Below are positions 20,822-30,697 of a DNA stretch of 64,000 nt, in pieces (position 1 is the first letter of the stretch; the number at the start of each line of letters is the position of its first letter). The notes below the pieces were generated by a model. That model was given only the letters and a program-made list of their open reading frames with translations, searched no databases and had not been told where the DNA came from. The DNA lies in contig JAGBPB010000052.1 in assembly GCA_017633615.1 (NCBI GenBank), forward strand, positions 15,868 through 79,867, written 5' to 3'. This DNA comes from Bacteroidaceae bacterium. GTDB taxonomy: Bacteria; Bacteroidota; Bacteroidia; Bacteroidales; Bacteroidaceae. A program made the position numbers and the translations under genes.

Positions 20822-22035
20822 GCTCTCAATGCCTTGATCTCATTAAGCCCTGTCAGATTACGCAGATAAGCGGGTGATGATTCAAGTGCATCAATAAGTG
20901 CATCATTATCCAAATCTGCCTCACTAAGTTCATAGAGATAGAGCTGGCGTTTGTCAACGCGGTCACCGTATATACCCTCTATCACACGGTCAGCCTCCTC
21001 CTCATCATCCATCTCCATCATAGGAATGCTCTCCATTCCGAATCCGGTGGCAAGGACGGTTATCTTGACCTCATCAGTAAGGGTATCGTCATTGGCAAGA
21101 CCCCAGATAACCTCAATGTTCTTATCCTCAAACTTATCCATGAAATGGCGCACTTCATTCATCTCATCCAGCATAAGCTGATACTCTGCATGGGTGCTCT
21201 GATAGATGTTGAACAGTATCTTCTTGGACTTATGTATGTCATTGTTATACAGAAGCGGTGATTTGAGCGCCGCATCAAAAGCCTGGTTCACACGGTTCTC
21301 ACCTTTAGCTATACCTGTACTCATTATGGCCACGCCGCCGTTGCTCAATATCTTCTTTACATCACGAAAATCAAGGTTTATTATTCCGCGACAGGTTATG
21401 AGTTCCGCAATACTCTTGGTCGCAGTGGTCAATGTTTCATCCACATGCTTGAATCCCGTGGCCACGCTCTGGTCAGGATATATCTCAAGCAGTTTCTCGT
21501 TACTGATAACCAGCAATGCATCAACATATTGCGACATCTCCTTTACACCCTTGAGAGCCTGTTTTATCTTGGGGCGCATCTCAAACTTGAAGGGTATGGT
21601 AACGATACCTACGGTAAGCATTCCGCATTCACGTGCACATCGTGCTATCACAGGGGCTGCACCGGTACCTGTTCCGCCACCCATTCCCGCTGTAATGAAA
21701 GCCATCTGAGTATCATCCTTGAACTGGGCTTTGATATCCTCAATGCTCTCTTCGGCAGCTTTGCGCGCCACCTCGGGATCATTACCGGCACCCAGACCGT
21801 TCGTGGTCTGACGGCCAAGCTGAAGTTTGATAGGGATGTCAGAATCAGCAAGCGCCTGCTGGTCAGTATTGGCCAACACAAACACGACGTCATGAATGCC
21901 CTCGTGGTACATGTTCTTGACAGCATTGCCGCCACCGCCGCCCACGCCTATAACCTTGATTATCTTCCTGGATTCAGTAGGGAAATCAAACGGAAGGATC
22001 TCATTCTCTTCAAATTCTTTTATATCCTGATTCAT
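20818..22035 (-). CDS. ftsZ: Cell division GTPase FtsZ
   Basis: FtsZ polymerises into the ring that marks the division site. The tubulin signature GGGTGTGAAPV, the N-terminal GVGGGGGNAVKNM and the T7 loop NLDFRDVKKIL are all intact. The 405-residue length counts from the ATG at 22035. An in-frame TTG at 22056 would add seven residues and overlap ftsA by 4 bases, but TTG starts are rare here. The C-terminal tail is short (SSPAYLRNLTG), with little linker before it. It is the last gene of the dcw cluster. Confidence 0.95.
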   Translation of the reverse strand: MNQDIKEFEENEILPFDFPTESRKIIKVIGVGGGGGNAVKNMYHEGIHDVVFVLANTDQQALADSDIPIKLQLGRQTTNGLGAGNDPEVARKAAEESIEDIKAQFKDDTQMAFITAGMGGGTGTGAAPVIARCARECGMLTVGIVTIPFKFEMRPKIKQALKGVKEMSQYVDALLVISNEKLLEIYPDQSVATGFKHVDETLTTATKSIAELITCRGIINLDFRDVKKILSNGGVAIMSTGIAKGENRVNQAFDAALKSPLLYNNDIHKSKKILFNIYQSTHAEYQLMLDEMNEVRHFMDKFEDKNIEVIWGLANDDTLTDEVKITVLATGFGMESIPMMEMDDEEEADRVIEGIYGDRVDKRQLYLYELSEADLDNDALIDALESSPAYLRNLTGLNEIKALRA

Positions 22036-22052
22036 AGTCGTATCCGTATTTT

Positions 22053-23501
22053 TCAATTGTCTGAATTTTGTTCTTTATCCTCATCAAAGAAATCCTCACC
22101 CATATTCATGATATTCTCATAGAAGCGCTTGAAGAAGTTATTCTTCTTGGCGCTGCCCTTTTTCTCTTCATCGCCCTTGGTCTCCTCCTTATTGGCGGCA
22201 TCGGCTATAGCCTGCTCACGTTCCTGCTGTTCCTTGCGGTCACGCTCCTCCTGAGCGCTCTCTCCGTCATCAGTAAACAGACTCTGCTGAACCACATTGA
22301 GTTCATCCTCCGGAGCTACGTTGTCAATGGCGTTCATATTAGGCAGTTCACAGCAGTTCTCATCACCCTTGGCCACCACCGCCAACAGGGCCAGTTGTGA
22401 TCCGTCACCGCGTTTCCATGATGACTCGTTCCATGTCACGCCGCAAGTGGGTTCAGCTGCCAGACGCGGCTTGCGCATGGACGGCATGAACTTCATGAAC
22501 ACCTGGTCAAGCTGACGCAGCTGCGAACCGCCGCCTGTCAGTATTATACCGGCGTACAGGACCTCACTGTAACCTGAAGCCTTAATCTGGGCACAGACAT
22601 TACGTATTATCTCCTCATTGCGGGCCTCAATGATATCGCCTATCTCCTTGAGTGTAACCTTGCGGCCGTTTATAGTGATAGATTCATTGGCATCCTGACT
22701 GCCAATCATGTTGCAGAGTCCGTAAGCACACTTGTACTGCTCAGCCTGCTCGGGCTCCACCTTGAGTACAGCGGCCAGGTCACGTGTTATCAGGGCGCTG
22801 CCCAGAGGTATTACCCTGAGGTAACGCATCAGACCGTTCTTATAGACAGAAACAGTTGTGGTATCAGCACCGTAATCCACCAGTGCGCAACCCTGCTGAC
22901 GGTCATCATCAGTAAGAACAGCATCGGCCTGAACCATAGGAGCCACATATCCGTCCAGAATCTGGATTCCCGCCATACGGAAACACTGGGCAATATAGTC
23001 TATCACCTGCTTCTTAAGCAGTATCTTGAGATAATTGCCCTCCAGCGAACGGCAGGCCACACCCATAGGATCAGTCTCTGTACCCCGTTTGTTGTCCACC
23101 ACATACTCCTGTGACTCCTGGAACAACGTCACATAACCCTCATGCTCTATTTCACTGCACTGCTGGAACATATCGTCTATCACCTCCTGACTGACCACCG
23201 TCTCCTCTTCAAACTTATGCTCTACCTTGCTGATTACAGACTTAAGCCCCTTGGCGTTATAGCCCACATAGACCTTCTCTATCTTGGTTGATAGTATTGC
23301 TTCCAGCCTGTTTACCACTTCAGCAATGGCATTGGATGTCTTGTCCAGATTATAAACAGCACCGTGTCTGATACCAGATGAGGAGGGAATTCCGGCATAT
23401 GCCAGAACCCGGAGAGAGCCATCGGCCAATATCTGACCGGCCACACCTGAGATCTTGGATGAACCAAGCTCAATAGCAACAATTACTTTGTCGTTTTCCA
23501 T
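22053..23501 (-). CDS. ftsA: Cell division actin homologue FtsA
   Basis: The 482-residue protein tethers FtsZ to the membrane. Actin-fold phosphate loops are seen in IVAIELGSSKISGV, ALVDYGADTTTVSVY and ILTGGGSQLRQL. The C-terminal stretch NNFFKRFYENIMNM is the amphipathic membrane-targeting helix. A charged, Glu/Lys-rich region precedes it (about 410-450). It lies 9 bases after ftsQ and 17 before the ftsZ ATG. Confidence 0.94.
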   Translation of the reverse strand: MENDKVIVAIELGSSKISGVAGQILADGSLRVLAYAGIPSSSGIRHGAVYNLDKTSNAIAEVVNRLEAILSTKIEKVYVGYNAKGLKSVISKVEHKFEEETVVSQEVIDDMFQQCSEIEHEGYVTLFQESQEYVVDNKRGTETDPMGVACRSLEGNYLKILLKKQVIDYIAQCFRMAGIQILDGYVAPMVQADAVLTDDDRQQGCALVDYGADTTTVSVYKNGLMRYLRVIPLGSALITRDLAAVLKVEPEQAEQYKCAYGLCNMIGSQDANESITINGRKVTLKEIGDIIEARNEEIIRNVCAQIKASGYSEVLYAGIILTGGGSQLRQLDQVFMKFMPSMRKPRLAAEPTCGVTWNESSWKRGDGSQLALLAVVAKGDENCCELPNMNAIDNVAPEDELNVVQQSLFTDDGESAQEERDRKEQQEREQAIADAANKEETKGDEEKKGSAKKNNFFKRFYENIMNMGEDFFDEDKEQNSDN

Positions 23502-23510
23502 TTATCTAAT

Positions 23511-24251
23511 TTATCGTTTCTTACACACAACCTGATTATCATAAGCCACACTTATGGAGCGGTACTTGTTCCAGCCCACATTGTCCAGACCGTTCTTGTA
23601 GAAGTTCATCAGACGCTCCAGCTTGTGCTCCACATCATCAGCAGTACCCAATATCAGCAGATGGTCACCCACTCTGGGCACGAGCTGAATCTCTCCCTCC
23701 TTGGTTACGTTTATCTGTTCCACCTGCGCTTTCCAGAAATCGGAGCGGTCTATGGTGCGCACCACCTCCAACAGTTCCTCGGATGCAAAATGCCTGTCGA
23801 TATAACCTGTAGCCACCGGCAACTGCACTGCCAGCGAATGCTGTGACAGGATATCCCCCCTGCTGTCAACATAGAAATCCTGTCCGCGTTCATTGAGAAC
23901 CCTTACCAGAGGAACCTTGCTGGATATGTTTATCCTTATCAGGTTACCGCCTGTCTTGTAGCACTGCACCTTACCCACGAGAGGATGATTTGAAAGAACA
24001 GATTCCAATGCATTTACATCAATATTCTCAAAAGGAAGCCCTACGGGATCAAGTCCTTTCTCCTGAAGCAGTGAAAGAATCATATCCTCATTTATCAGGT
24101 CAAAATGGAGACTGTCTGAAAGGTGCAGGTCAACTCCCTGGCACATCCGGACATCCTCATGCCGGTCAGTCATACCCACAAGGGAGTACACAAGATATCC
24201 GGCCAGCACAAGCACTGACAATATGGACAGAATCTTTCTTGCTATCTTCAC
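23511..24251 (-). CDS. ftsQ: Cell division protein FtsQ
   Basis: A 246-residue bitopic protein with one N-terminal membrane segment (about 7-26) and a periplasmic POTRA-like and beta domain (about 80-225). FYVDSRGDIL is the recognisable segment. It bridges early and late division proteins. The start is a GTG that overlaps the previous stop (GTGA); no ATG upstream of the membrane segment exists, so GTG is well supported. Confidence 0.87.
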   Translation of the reverse strand: MKIARKILSILSVLVLAGYLVYSLVGMTDRHEDVRMCQGVDLHLSDSLHFDLINEDMILSLLQEKGLDPVGLPFENIDVNALESVLSNHPLVGKVQCYKTGGNLIRINISSKVPLVRVLNERGQDFYVDSRGDILSQHSLAVQLPVATGYIDRHFASEELLEVVRTIDRSDFWKAQVEQINVTKEGEIQLVPRVGDHLLILGTADDVEHKLERLMNFYKNGLDNVGWNKYRSISVAYDNQVVCKKR

Positions 24252-26752
24252 TTCAGTATTTCAGTTATAGTGTCAACATAATCCTCCAGGTCACCCGCGC
24301 CAAGAGTAACCAGCACCTGTACATCATCCTTTATGGACTCCACCAGTTCAGGAACCTGATTTCTGGTTATTATTCCCTTGCATACGCCCGGTTTCATTTT
24401 ATCAGCCAACAGACTGCTTGTAACACCCGGAATGGGCAGCTCACGTGCGGGATATATCTCCAGCAGCCATACCTCATCAAACAAAGACAGGCTCTCGGCA
24501 AACTCATTGTAAAAATCCCTTGTACGGGTGTACAGATGCGGTTGGAATATACATGTTATCTTGCGGTCAGCGTAGAGCTTGCGCAGTGAGAGAGCACACT
24601 GGCGTATCTCCTCAGGATGGTGCGCATAGTCGCTCAGATAAACCTTATCGGCCTTTTTTACATGGAAATCAAAGCGGCGGTCACAACCCCTGAATGAGGC
24701 TATCCGCTCCCGGATGACATCATCCGACGCTCCGCTCAGCTGAGCCATTGCCATAGCGGCAACCGCATTCTCCACATTGATGGGAATAGGCACTCCAAGT
24801 TCCACATCAGCTATGCTGCCCAGAGGCGACACAAAGTCAAACCTGAGCTCACCGTTATCTATCCTGATGTTTGAAGCATGGAAGTTACCCTCATCGAGGC
24901 CGTAAGTATGCAGCGTCACACCCTCTGCCAGCTGCGGTGCCAGTTTCTCCTTGAGACCTACATGAAGTATCAGGTCACCGCCCGGCTTTATGAGCGATGT
25001 GTACTTGCGGAAGCTCTCCACATAAGCCTCATAAGTGCCGTATATGTCCAGATGATCCGCATCAACGGCGGTTATCACCGTACGCAATGGGCGCAGATGA
25101 TGGAACGAACGGTCAAACTCATCGGCCTCAATCACCACGTAGTTGCTGCGGTTGCTTATCATGAGATTGCTGCCTATGTTCTTGAGTATGCCGCCCAGGA
25201 ATGCATTGCAACCGTCAGGCGTACCGTCCATGATATGGGCTATCATGGATGACGTGGTGGTCTTGCCGTGAGTACCGGCCACACATAATCCGTCAAGTGA
25301 ACGGGTCAGTGTACCCAGCACCTGGGCACGTTTCTGCACATCAAAACTGTTATTGTTGAACCAGCTCAGCACCTTGTTCTCCTTGGGAATGGCCGGAGTA
25401 TATACCACAAGTGTTGAAGCTGAATCCCTGAAACATTCCGGAATCAGTTTGTCATCATCGTCAAACTGTATCTTTGCACCCTCCTTTATCAGAGCCGATG
25501 TCAAATCAGTAGGAGTCTTGTCATAACCGCCCACATTGCAACCGCGAGCCAGGAAATAACGCACCAGGGCGCTCATGCCTATGCCTCCCGCTCCTACAAA
25601 ATAGACAGACTTTATATCATCCAGCTTAAGTGTACCGCTGCTGAATCCGGCCAGTCTGAGTACCTCATGCGCAATCACTTCGGCCGAATTGTACATGGCA
25701 AGCTTGAGAATGTTCTCACGCAGATGCCCCAGCCTTGATTCATCCTTTACCAAATCAACAGCTGCAGGGATAAGTTCCTTACGGGCATTCACGTCACGTA
25801 TATGTATGGCAGCATCCTTGTCAGAGAGAGCCAGCGCATTCTTGGTCTGATGGTCCTCAGCCACATTGGGTGACGGCACCAGAATAACAGGCTTGCCCAG
25901 CAGGCAGAGCTCCGATATCGAACCTGCACCCGCACGTGATATCACAAGGTCAGCGGCTGCATATGCCAGATCCATATCCTGTACAAACTCAGTGGGGAAA
26001 AGATTTGGAACTGCCTGCTGCTCTGCAAGACGACGTTTCATCTCTTCAATGTATATCTTACCTGTCTGCCATACGAACTGTACGTCATCTGACATGCGTA
26101 TCAGGTCCAGATTGGCCATCACGCTCTCGTTCAGAGTGCGTGCTCCCAGGCTGCCGCCCACTATAAGCACTATACGCTTGAAAGCATCAAGCCCCATTCT
26201 TGAAGCGGCCTCATCACGTGACAGGCTGCCGTTTGTAAGGTTGGGACGTACAGGATTTCCAGTCTTTATGATCTTGTCGGCAGGGAAGAAACGCTCCATA
26301 CCGTCATATGCCACACATATCCTGGCGGCTTTCTTGGCCAGAATCTTGTTGGTAACGCCTGCATATGAGTTTTGCTCCTGCAACAGCGTGGGTATACCCA
26401 TCTTACCCGCAATACGCAGTGTAGGTCCGCTGGCATAACCGCCCACGCCCACCGCCACCATAGGCTTGAACTGACGGATGATACGGCGTGCCATAATCTG
26501 GCTGCGCATTATCTTGAACAGCACCACTATGTTCTTGAACGGGTTCTTGCGGTCAAATCCGCATATGGGCAGTCCTTTAATCTCAAATCCGGCCTGCGGA
26601 ACACGCTGCATTTCCATGCGGCCCTGAGCACCCACAAAAAGGATTTCTGCATCAGGTCTCAATGACTTGACGGCGTGGGCTATTGATATGGCGGGAAAAA
26701 TATGACCTCCCGTACCTCCACCACTGATTATAATTCTGGGGTTTGCTTCCAT
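24248..26752 (-). CDS. murG-murC: MurG-MurC fusion: lipid II glycosyltransferase joined to UDP-MurNAc:L-alanine ligase
   Basis: One 834-residue frame encodes two enzymes that are usually separate. Residues 1-369 are MurG: IISGGGTGGHIFPAI, GVGGYASGPT, LQEQNSYAGVTNK and SRAGAGSISE of the UDP-GlcNAc site. Residues 375-834 are MurC: VYFVGAGGIGMSAL, the ATP loop GTHGKTTTS (493-501), then EADEFDRSF and YAHHPEEIR. A linker of about five residues (FSSGT, bases 25631-25645) joins them. No stop codon and no plausible ATG or GTG start lies at the junction. Both active sites look intact. MurC acts first on the soluble precursor and MurG last, at the membrane, so the join could fix their ratio or location. 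Confidence 0.9.
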   Translation of the reverse strand: MEANPRIIISGGGTGGHIFPAISIAHAVKSLRPDAEILFVGAQGRMEMQRVPQAGFEIKGLPICGFDRKNPFKNIVVLFKIMRSQIMARRIIRQFKPMVAVGVGGYASGPTLRIAGKMGIPTLLQEQNSYAGVTNKILAKKAARICVAYDGMERFFPADKIIKTGNPVRPNLTNGSLSRDEAASRMGLDAFKRIVLIVGGSLGARTLNESVMANLDLIRMSDDVQFVWQTGKIYIEEMKRRLAEQQAVPNLFPTEFVQDMDLAYAAADLVISRAGAGSISELCLLGKPVILVPSPNVAEDHQTKNALALSDKDAAIHIRDVNARKELIPAAVDLVKDESRLGHLRENILKLAMYNSAEVIAHEVLRLAGFSSGTLKLDDIKSVYFVGAGGIGMSALVRYFLARGCNVGGYDKTPTDLTSALIKEGAKIQFDDDDKLIPECFRDSASTLVVYTPAIPKENKVLSWFNNNSFDVQKRAQVLGTLTRSLDGLCVAGTHGKTTTSSMIAHIMDGTPDGCNAFLGGILKNIGSNLMISNRSNYVVIEADEFDRSFHHLRPLRTVITAVDADHLDIYGTYEAYVESFRKYTSLIKPGGDLILHVGLKEKLAPQLAEGVTLHTYGLDEGNFHASNIRIDNGELRFDFVSPLGSIADVELGVPIPINVENAVAAMAMAQLSGASDDVIRERIASFRGCDRRFDFHVKKADKVYLSDYAHHPEEIRQCALSLRKLYADRKITCIFQPHLYTRTRDFYNEFAESLSLFDEVWLLEIYPARELPIPGVTSSLLADKMKPGVCKGIITRNQVPELVESIKDDVQVLVTLGAGDLEDYVDTITEILK

Positions 26753-26758
26753 ATATGT

Positions 26759-28045
26759 TTATACAGTTGTTTCTTCAAATGATTCATTTCCGTCAATAGG
26801 TGACGGGACCTCGGTCTCCGTGCCGAGCACCTGCTCTCCGCGGGCCTCTTTTTCAAGAGTATTGCTGATACCCAGCAGCATACCTATGCAGGCGCTTGTC
26901 ATGAGTACCGATGTGCCTCCCTTGCTTATTAGCGGCAACGGCTGGCCTGTTACAGGGAACAGGCCTACTGCCACAGACATGTTGATGAATGCCTGCAGCC
27001 CCAGCAGCATTCCCAATCCCATAGCCAGGAAAGCGGGATATTTCTCCTTGCATTTGGTCGCTATGCGCCCCACCCTGAACAGCAGGACAATATATACCAG
27101 CATAACGAATATGCCTCCAACCATACCCAGCTCCTCTATGATTATAGCATAGATGAAGTCACAGCTGGCCTCCTGCAGATAATCGCGTTCATCAGAGTTA
27201 CCCGGACCCTTGCCTAAGATGTTGCTGGTGGCTATGGCTATATTGGCATGGGTCTCCTGAGGTTTCTCCGGAGCCTCCAGCTTGGCATACTCCTGTGCTG
27301 AAAGCTTGCCGTCACTTCCCGGCTGGAAGAAATCCTGAAGTCTGGCCTGCCATGTAGTGGCACGCTGGGGAATTATCCTGGAGTCACGTATGGTCTGCGC
27401 CGGCACGAACAGCAGTATCACCACGGCTATTACGCCCGATGCGACCACAATGCCGGTCAGTGCCAGCATCCTGCGCCACGCTATGCCGCCAAGTATCATC
27501 ATCACGAATATCACTCCGGCCAGAAGTATGGCGGTTGACAGGTTCTCACCTACAATGAGCAGACATACCACACCTGTCAGGACCAGTATTTTCCAGAATG
27601 TGTTTGACTGACTCAGCTCATCATCAGGTTTAAGCTTGGAGAGCCAGTAGGCAACTGACATTATTACCGCAATCTTACCCAATTCTGAAGGTTGCAACTG
27701 GAAGAAACCCAAGTTTATCCAACGCTCCGCTCCCGATGAGCCCACACTCTGGAAAGAGAGATAGGCCAACAGGATTATTGCCAAAGGAACAAGCAATACC
27801 GGGAACAGCCTGTACCATTTGTAATGGAACAGGTGCAGCACGTACATCAGTACCAGACCCAGGCCAAGATGCATGGTATGTGATATGATGGGTGTAAGGA
27901 AACTGCTCTTGCCGAACGTAAGACGGCTGCTTGCGCTGAACACCTCCACAAGTGAGATGCAGCACAATATGATGACCATAGCCCAAATGGTGCGGTCACC
28001 GCTAAGCAGTTGCCTGCGTTTTGGTTTCTCCTCGTTTTCCTCCAT
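26759..28045 (-). CDS. ftsW: Lipid II glycosyltransferase FtsW (SEDS family)
   Basis: A 428-residue polytopic protein with about ten membrane segments. It polymerises glycan at the septum together with FtsI. The SEDS region GSSGAERWINLGFFQLQPSELGK holds the conserved arginine and serine, and INMSVAVGLFPVTGQPLPLIS near the C-terminus is diagnostic. The C-terminal tail is acidic and cytosolic. Confidence 0.92.
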   Translation of the reverse strand: MEENEEKPKRRQLLSGDRTIWAMVIILCCISLVEVFSASSRLTFGKSSFLTPIISHTMHLGLGLVLMYVLHLFHYKWYRLFPVLLVPLAIILLAYLSFQSVGSSGAERWINLGFFQLQPSELGKIAVIMSVAYWLSKLKPDDELSQSNTFWKILVLTGVVCLLIVGENLSTAILLAGVIFVMMILGGIAWRRMLALTGIVVASGVIAVVILLFVPAQTIRDSRIIPQRATTWQARLQDFFQPGSDGKLSAQEYAKLEAPEKPQETHANIAIATSNILGKGPGNSDERDYLQEASCDFIYAIIIEELGMVGGIFVMLVYIVLLFRVGRIATKCKEKYPAFLAMGLGMLLGLQAFINMSVAVGLFPVTGQPLPLISKGGTSVLMTSACIGMLLGISNTLEKEARGEQVLGTETEVPSPIDGNESFEETTV

Positions 28046-28055
28046 ATACTTTATT

Positions 28056-29393
28056 TTACAATGCCCTTACACAAGCCTTGAACTGGTCACCGCGGTCCTC
28101 ATAACTCTTAAAGAGGTCAAAGCTGGCGCAGCAGGGGCTCAAAAGCACAATCTCACCGCTGTGAGCCATCTTGTATGCGGCATCTACGGCATCCTTCATT
28201 GACTGCACATCGGCTACAGGCAGCCCGAATCCGTCAAAGAAATCATGCAGTTTCTCATTGTGAAGGCCCATATACACCAGTCCGCAGCATTTTTCGCGAA
28301 CCAGATCAGCTATCTCGTTGTAATCATTACCCTTGTCCTTGCCGCCCAGTATCAGTACGCACTTTACAGGCATGCTCTGCAGGGCATACCAGCAACTGTT
28401 TACGTTGGTAGCCTTTGAATCATTTATAAAGTCTATGCCGTTTACCCTTGTAACACGCTCCAGACGGTGCTCAACGCCCTGGAATGTCTGCAAGGCCTTG
28501 CGTATGGTCTCACTCTTGATACCGGCTATGTTGGCCGATATGCCGGCAGCCATGGAGTTGTACAGGTTATGCTTTCCGGTAAGCGCCAGGGACTCCTGCT
28601 CCATATTGAAGGCATACGGCTTGTTGAAGTAGAGTGTTCCGTCCTCAACATAAGCTGCCAGATCCTCCCGCTTGGCCTCTGCAAAGGGATAGAGGGTAGC
28701 CTGCAGTCCATACTTTTTGAGTTCACGGGTTATGATGGGATCATCGCTCCAATAGACAAAGGCATCATCCTTGGTCTGGTTACGTATTACCCTCATCTTG
28801 GCGTCCACATAGTTCTGCATCTCATAGTCATAACGGTCCAGGTGATCGGGGGTTATGTTCATGAGGATGGCTATATCGGCCTTGAAATCATACATGTTGT
28901 CCAGCTGGAAGCTGCTCAGCTCTATCACATAGTAGTCAAAGTTCTTCTCTGCCACCTGCCAAGCCAGACTGCTGCCTATGTTTCCTGCCAGGCCCACATT
29001 CATACCTGCCATCTTGAAGATGTGGTATATGAGTGATGTGGTAGTAGTCTTGCCGTTTGAACCGGTTATGCATATCATCTTGGCATTGGTGTAGCGCCCT
29101 GCAAACTCTATCTCCGATATGATTGGTGTACCCTGAGCCATGAGTTTTCGGATGATAGGAGCCTCCTTGGGTATGCCGGGGCTCTTTATCACCTCATCGG
29201 CAGCCAGGATGCGGGCCTCAGTATGCTGTTTCTGCTCCCACTCTATCTTGCGCAGATCCAGTTCATTGCGGTAATGTCCCTTTATCTCCGACAAATCCGA
29301 TACGAACACGTCAAACCCTTTGGCTTTGGCAAGTATGGCAGCTCCTGTGCCGCTCTCGCCTGCTCCGAGTACTACAATTTTCTTTTTTGCCAT
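28056..29393 (-). CDS. murD: UDP-N-acetylmuramoyl-L-alanine:D-glutamate ligase
   Basis: The 445-residue Mur ligase adds D-glutamate to the stem peptide. It has the Rossmann-like opening VVLGAGESGTGAA, the ATP loop ITGSNGKTTTTS, NITPDHLDRY, and FINDSKATN with the carbamylated-lysine region. It is separated by 6 to 10 bases from mraY and ftsW on either side. Confidence 0.94.
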   Translation of the reverse strand: MAKKKIVVLGAGESGTGAAILAKAKGFDVFVSDLSEIKGHYRNELDLRKIEWEQKQHTEARILAADEVIKSPGIPKEAPIIRKLMAQGTPIISEIEFAGRYTNAKMICITGSNGKTTTTSLIYHIFKMAGMNVGLAGNIGSSLAWQVAEKNFDYYVIELSSFQLDNMYDFKADIAILMNITPDHLDRYDYEMQNYVDAKMRVIRNQTKDDAFVYWSDDPIITRELKKYGLQATLYPFAEAKREDLAAYVEDGTLYFNKPYAFNMEQESLALTGKHNLYNSMAAGISANIAGIKSETIRKALQTFQGVEHRLERVTRVNGIDFINDSKATNVNSCWYALQSMPVKCVLILGGKDKGNDYNEIADLVREKCCGLVYMGLHNEKLHDFFDGFGLPVADVQSMKDAVDAAYKMAHSGEIVLLSPCCASFDLFKSYEDRGDQFKACVRAL

Positions 29394-29399
29394 TTTTGG

Positions 29400-30686
29400 T
29401 TATCTTATCTTCAAGGTCAATATTGTGAGTGCCGCAAGACCTATGCTTATAATCCAGGTCCTGAGCGTTATTTTAGTCTCCAACTGTAACTTGCTGTCAT
29501 TGCCACGGAACTTTACCGTGCTCCCGGGATCACTCTTGAGTACCTGCTCCATACTGGTACGGAAATGGTCATGAATGGGGGTGCGCTTCCATATGCGCTG
29601 GTGAACGCCCTTGCGTTTACCCAACTTGTAATAGAAACGCTGGCATATCACAGACAGGCTCTCTACCAGGAACACGCCGCACAGTATGGGAAGCAGCAGT
29701 TCCTTGTGTATGCAGAGTGCAGCCACGGCAATGATTCCGCCGATGGTAAGGCTGCCGGTATCGCCCATGAATATCTGTGCCGGGTATGAGTTGAACCAGA
29801 GGAAACCTATCAGGGCACCCACAAAGGCGGCCAGATAGATAACCACCTCCTGGCTTCCGGGCACATACATAAGGTCAAAGTGGCTGGCGGTGACCACGTT
29901 ACTGGAGACGTACGCCAGAATGCCCAGCGTAACTCCAATTATGGCCGAGTTGCCCGCAGCCATACCGTCCATGCCGTCGTTCAGGTTAGATCCGTTGGAT
30001 ACTGCGGTTACGACAAACAGTGTAAGCAGTACAAAGAAAATCCATCCAGCCTGATATTTGCTCTTCTCACCCAGCCAGCCGAATGCATCAGCATAGTTCA
30101 GGTTATGGTTCTTGAAGAAAGGTATGGTTGTACGGGTGGATTTGACATCGGGAGTCTTTATTACAATCTCCGTATTGTTCTCAATACGGGTTTCAACTTT
30201 CTCATTTATGACCACCTGCGGACTGTAACGGAGCGTAAGACCTACAATCAGGCCCAGAGTCAACTGTCCCGACACTTTGAGCCAACCGTTCAGTCCATCC
30301 TTGTTTTTCTTGAAAGTCTTGATGTAGTCATCGGTAAAACCTATTAAACCAAGAATCACCGTTGTGACCAGCATAAGCTGCATATAGACATTCTTAAGAT
30401 CACCTATAAGCAGGCAGGGCACCAGTATGGCTACTATAATTATCACACCACCCATGGTAGGAACACCCTTCTTGGTCACTCCGAACGGATCAAGTTTGAT
30501 ATCGCGTTGTGTCTCTGATATATTCTTGCGCTTAAGCATGTCAATGAAATGACTGCCGAACCAGCATGACACCACGAGTGACAGCACCAGAGCGAAAATG
30601 GCCCTGAATGTCACATAACTGAACATTCCTCCGCCCGGAATGTCTATTCCCTCATTCTTGAGATATTCAAACAGACTGTATAACAT
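29400..30686 (-). CDS. mraY: Phospho-MurNAc-pentapeptide translocase MraY
   Basis: The 428-residue membrane enzyme makes lipid I. Catalytic aspartates are in GFTDDYIKT and NLNDGMDGMAAG, and FMGDTGSLTIGG is present. It is longer than the 360-residue E. coli enzyme, with an extra hydrophilic insertion at about 165-205 as expected in this phylum. The usual IHHHF loop reads IHDHF here. It lies 11 bases after murE. Confidence 0.93.
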   Translation of the reverse strand: MLYSLFEYLKNEGIDIPGGGMFSYVTFRAIFALVLSLVVSCWFGSHFIDMLKRKNISETQRDIKLDPFGVTKKGVPTMGGVIIIVAILVPCLLIGDLKNVYMQLMLVTTVILGLIGFTDDYIKTFKKNKDGLNGWLKVSGQLTLGLIVGLTLRYSPQVVINEKVETRIENNTEIVIKTPDVKSTRTTIPFFKNHNLNYADAFGWLGEKSKYQAGWIFFVLLTLFVVTAVSNGSNLNDGMDGMAAGNSAIIGVTLGILAYVSSNVVTASHFDLMYVPGSQEVVIYLAAFVGALIGFLWFNSYPAQIFMGDTGSLTIGGIIAVAALCIHKELLLPILCGVFLVESLSVICQRFYYKLGKRKGVHQRIWKRTPIHDHFRTSMEQVLKSDPGSTVKFRGNDSKLQLETKITLRTWIISIGLAALTILTLKIR

Positions 30687-30697
30687 CAGTATTCAGT

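Noticed and set aside
25631..25645. A frameshift or assembly error splitting murG and murC
   Set aside because: The frame stays open with a sensible linker and complete domains on both sides; there is no sign of a shift in the sequence itself, though reads are needed to be certain.
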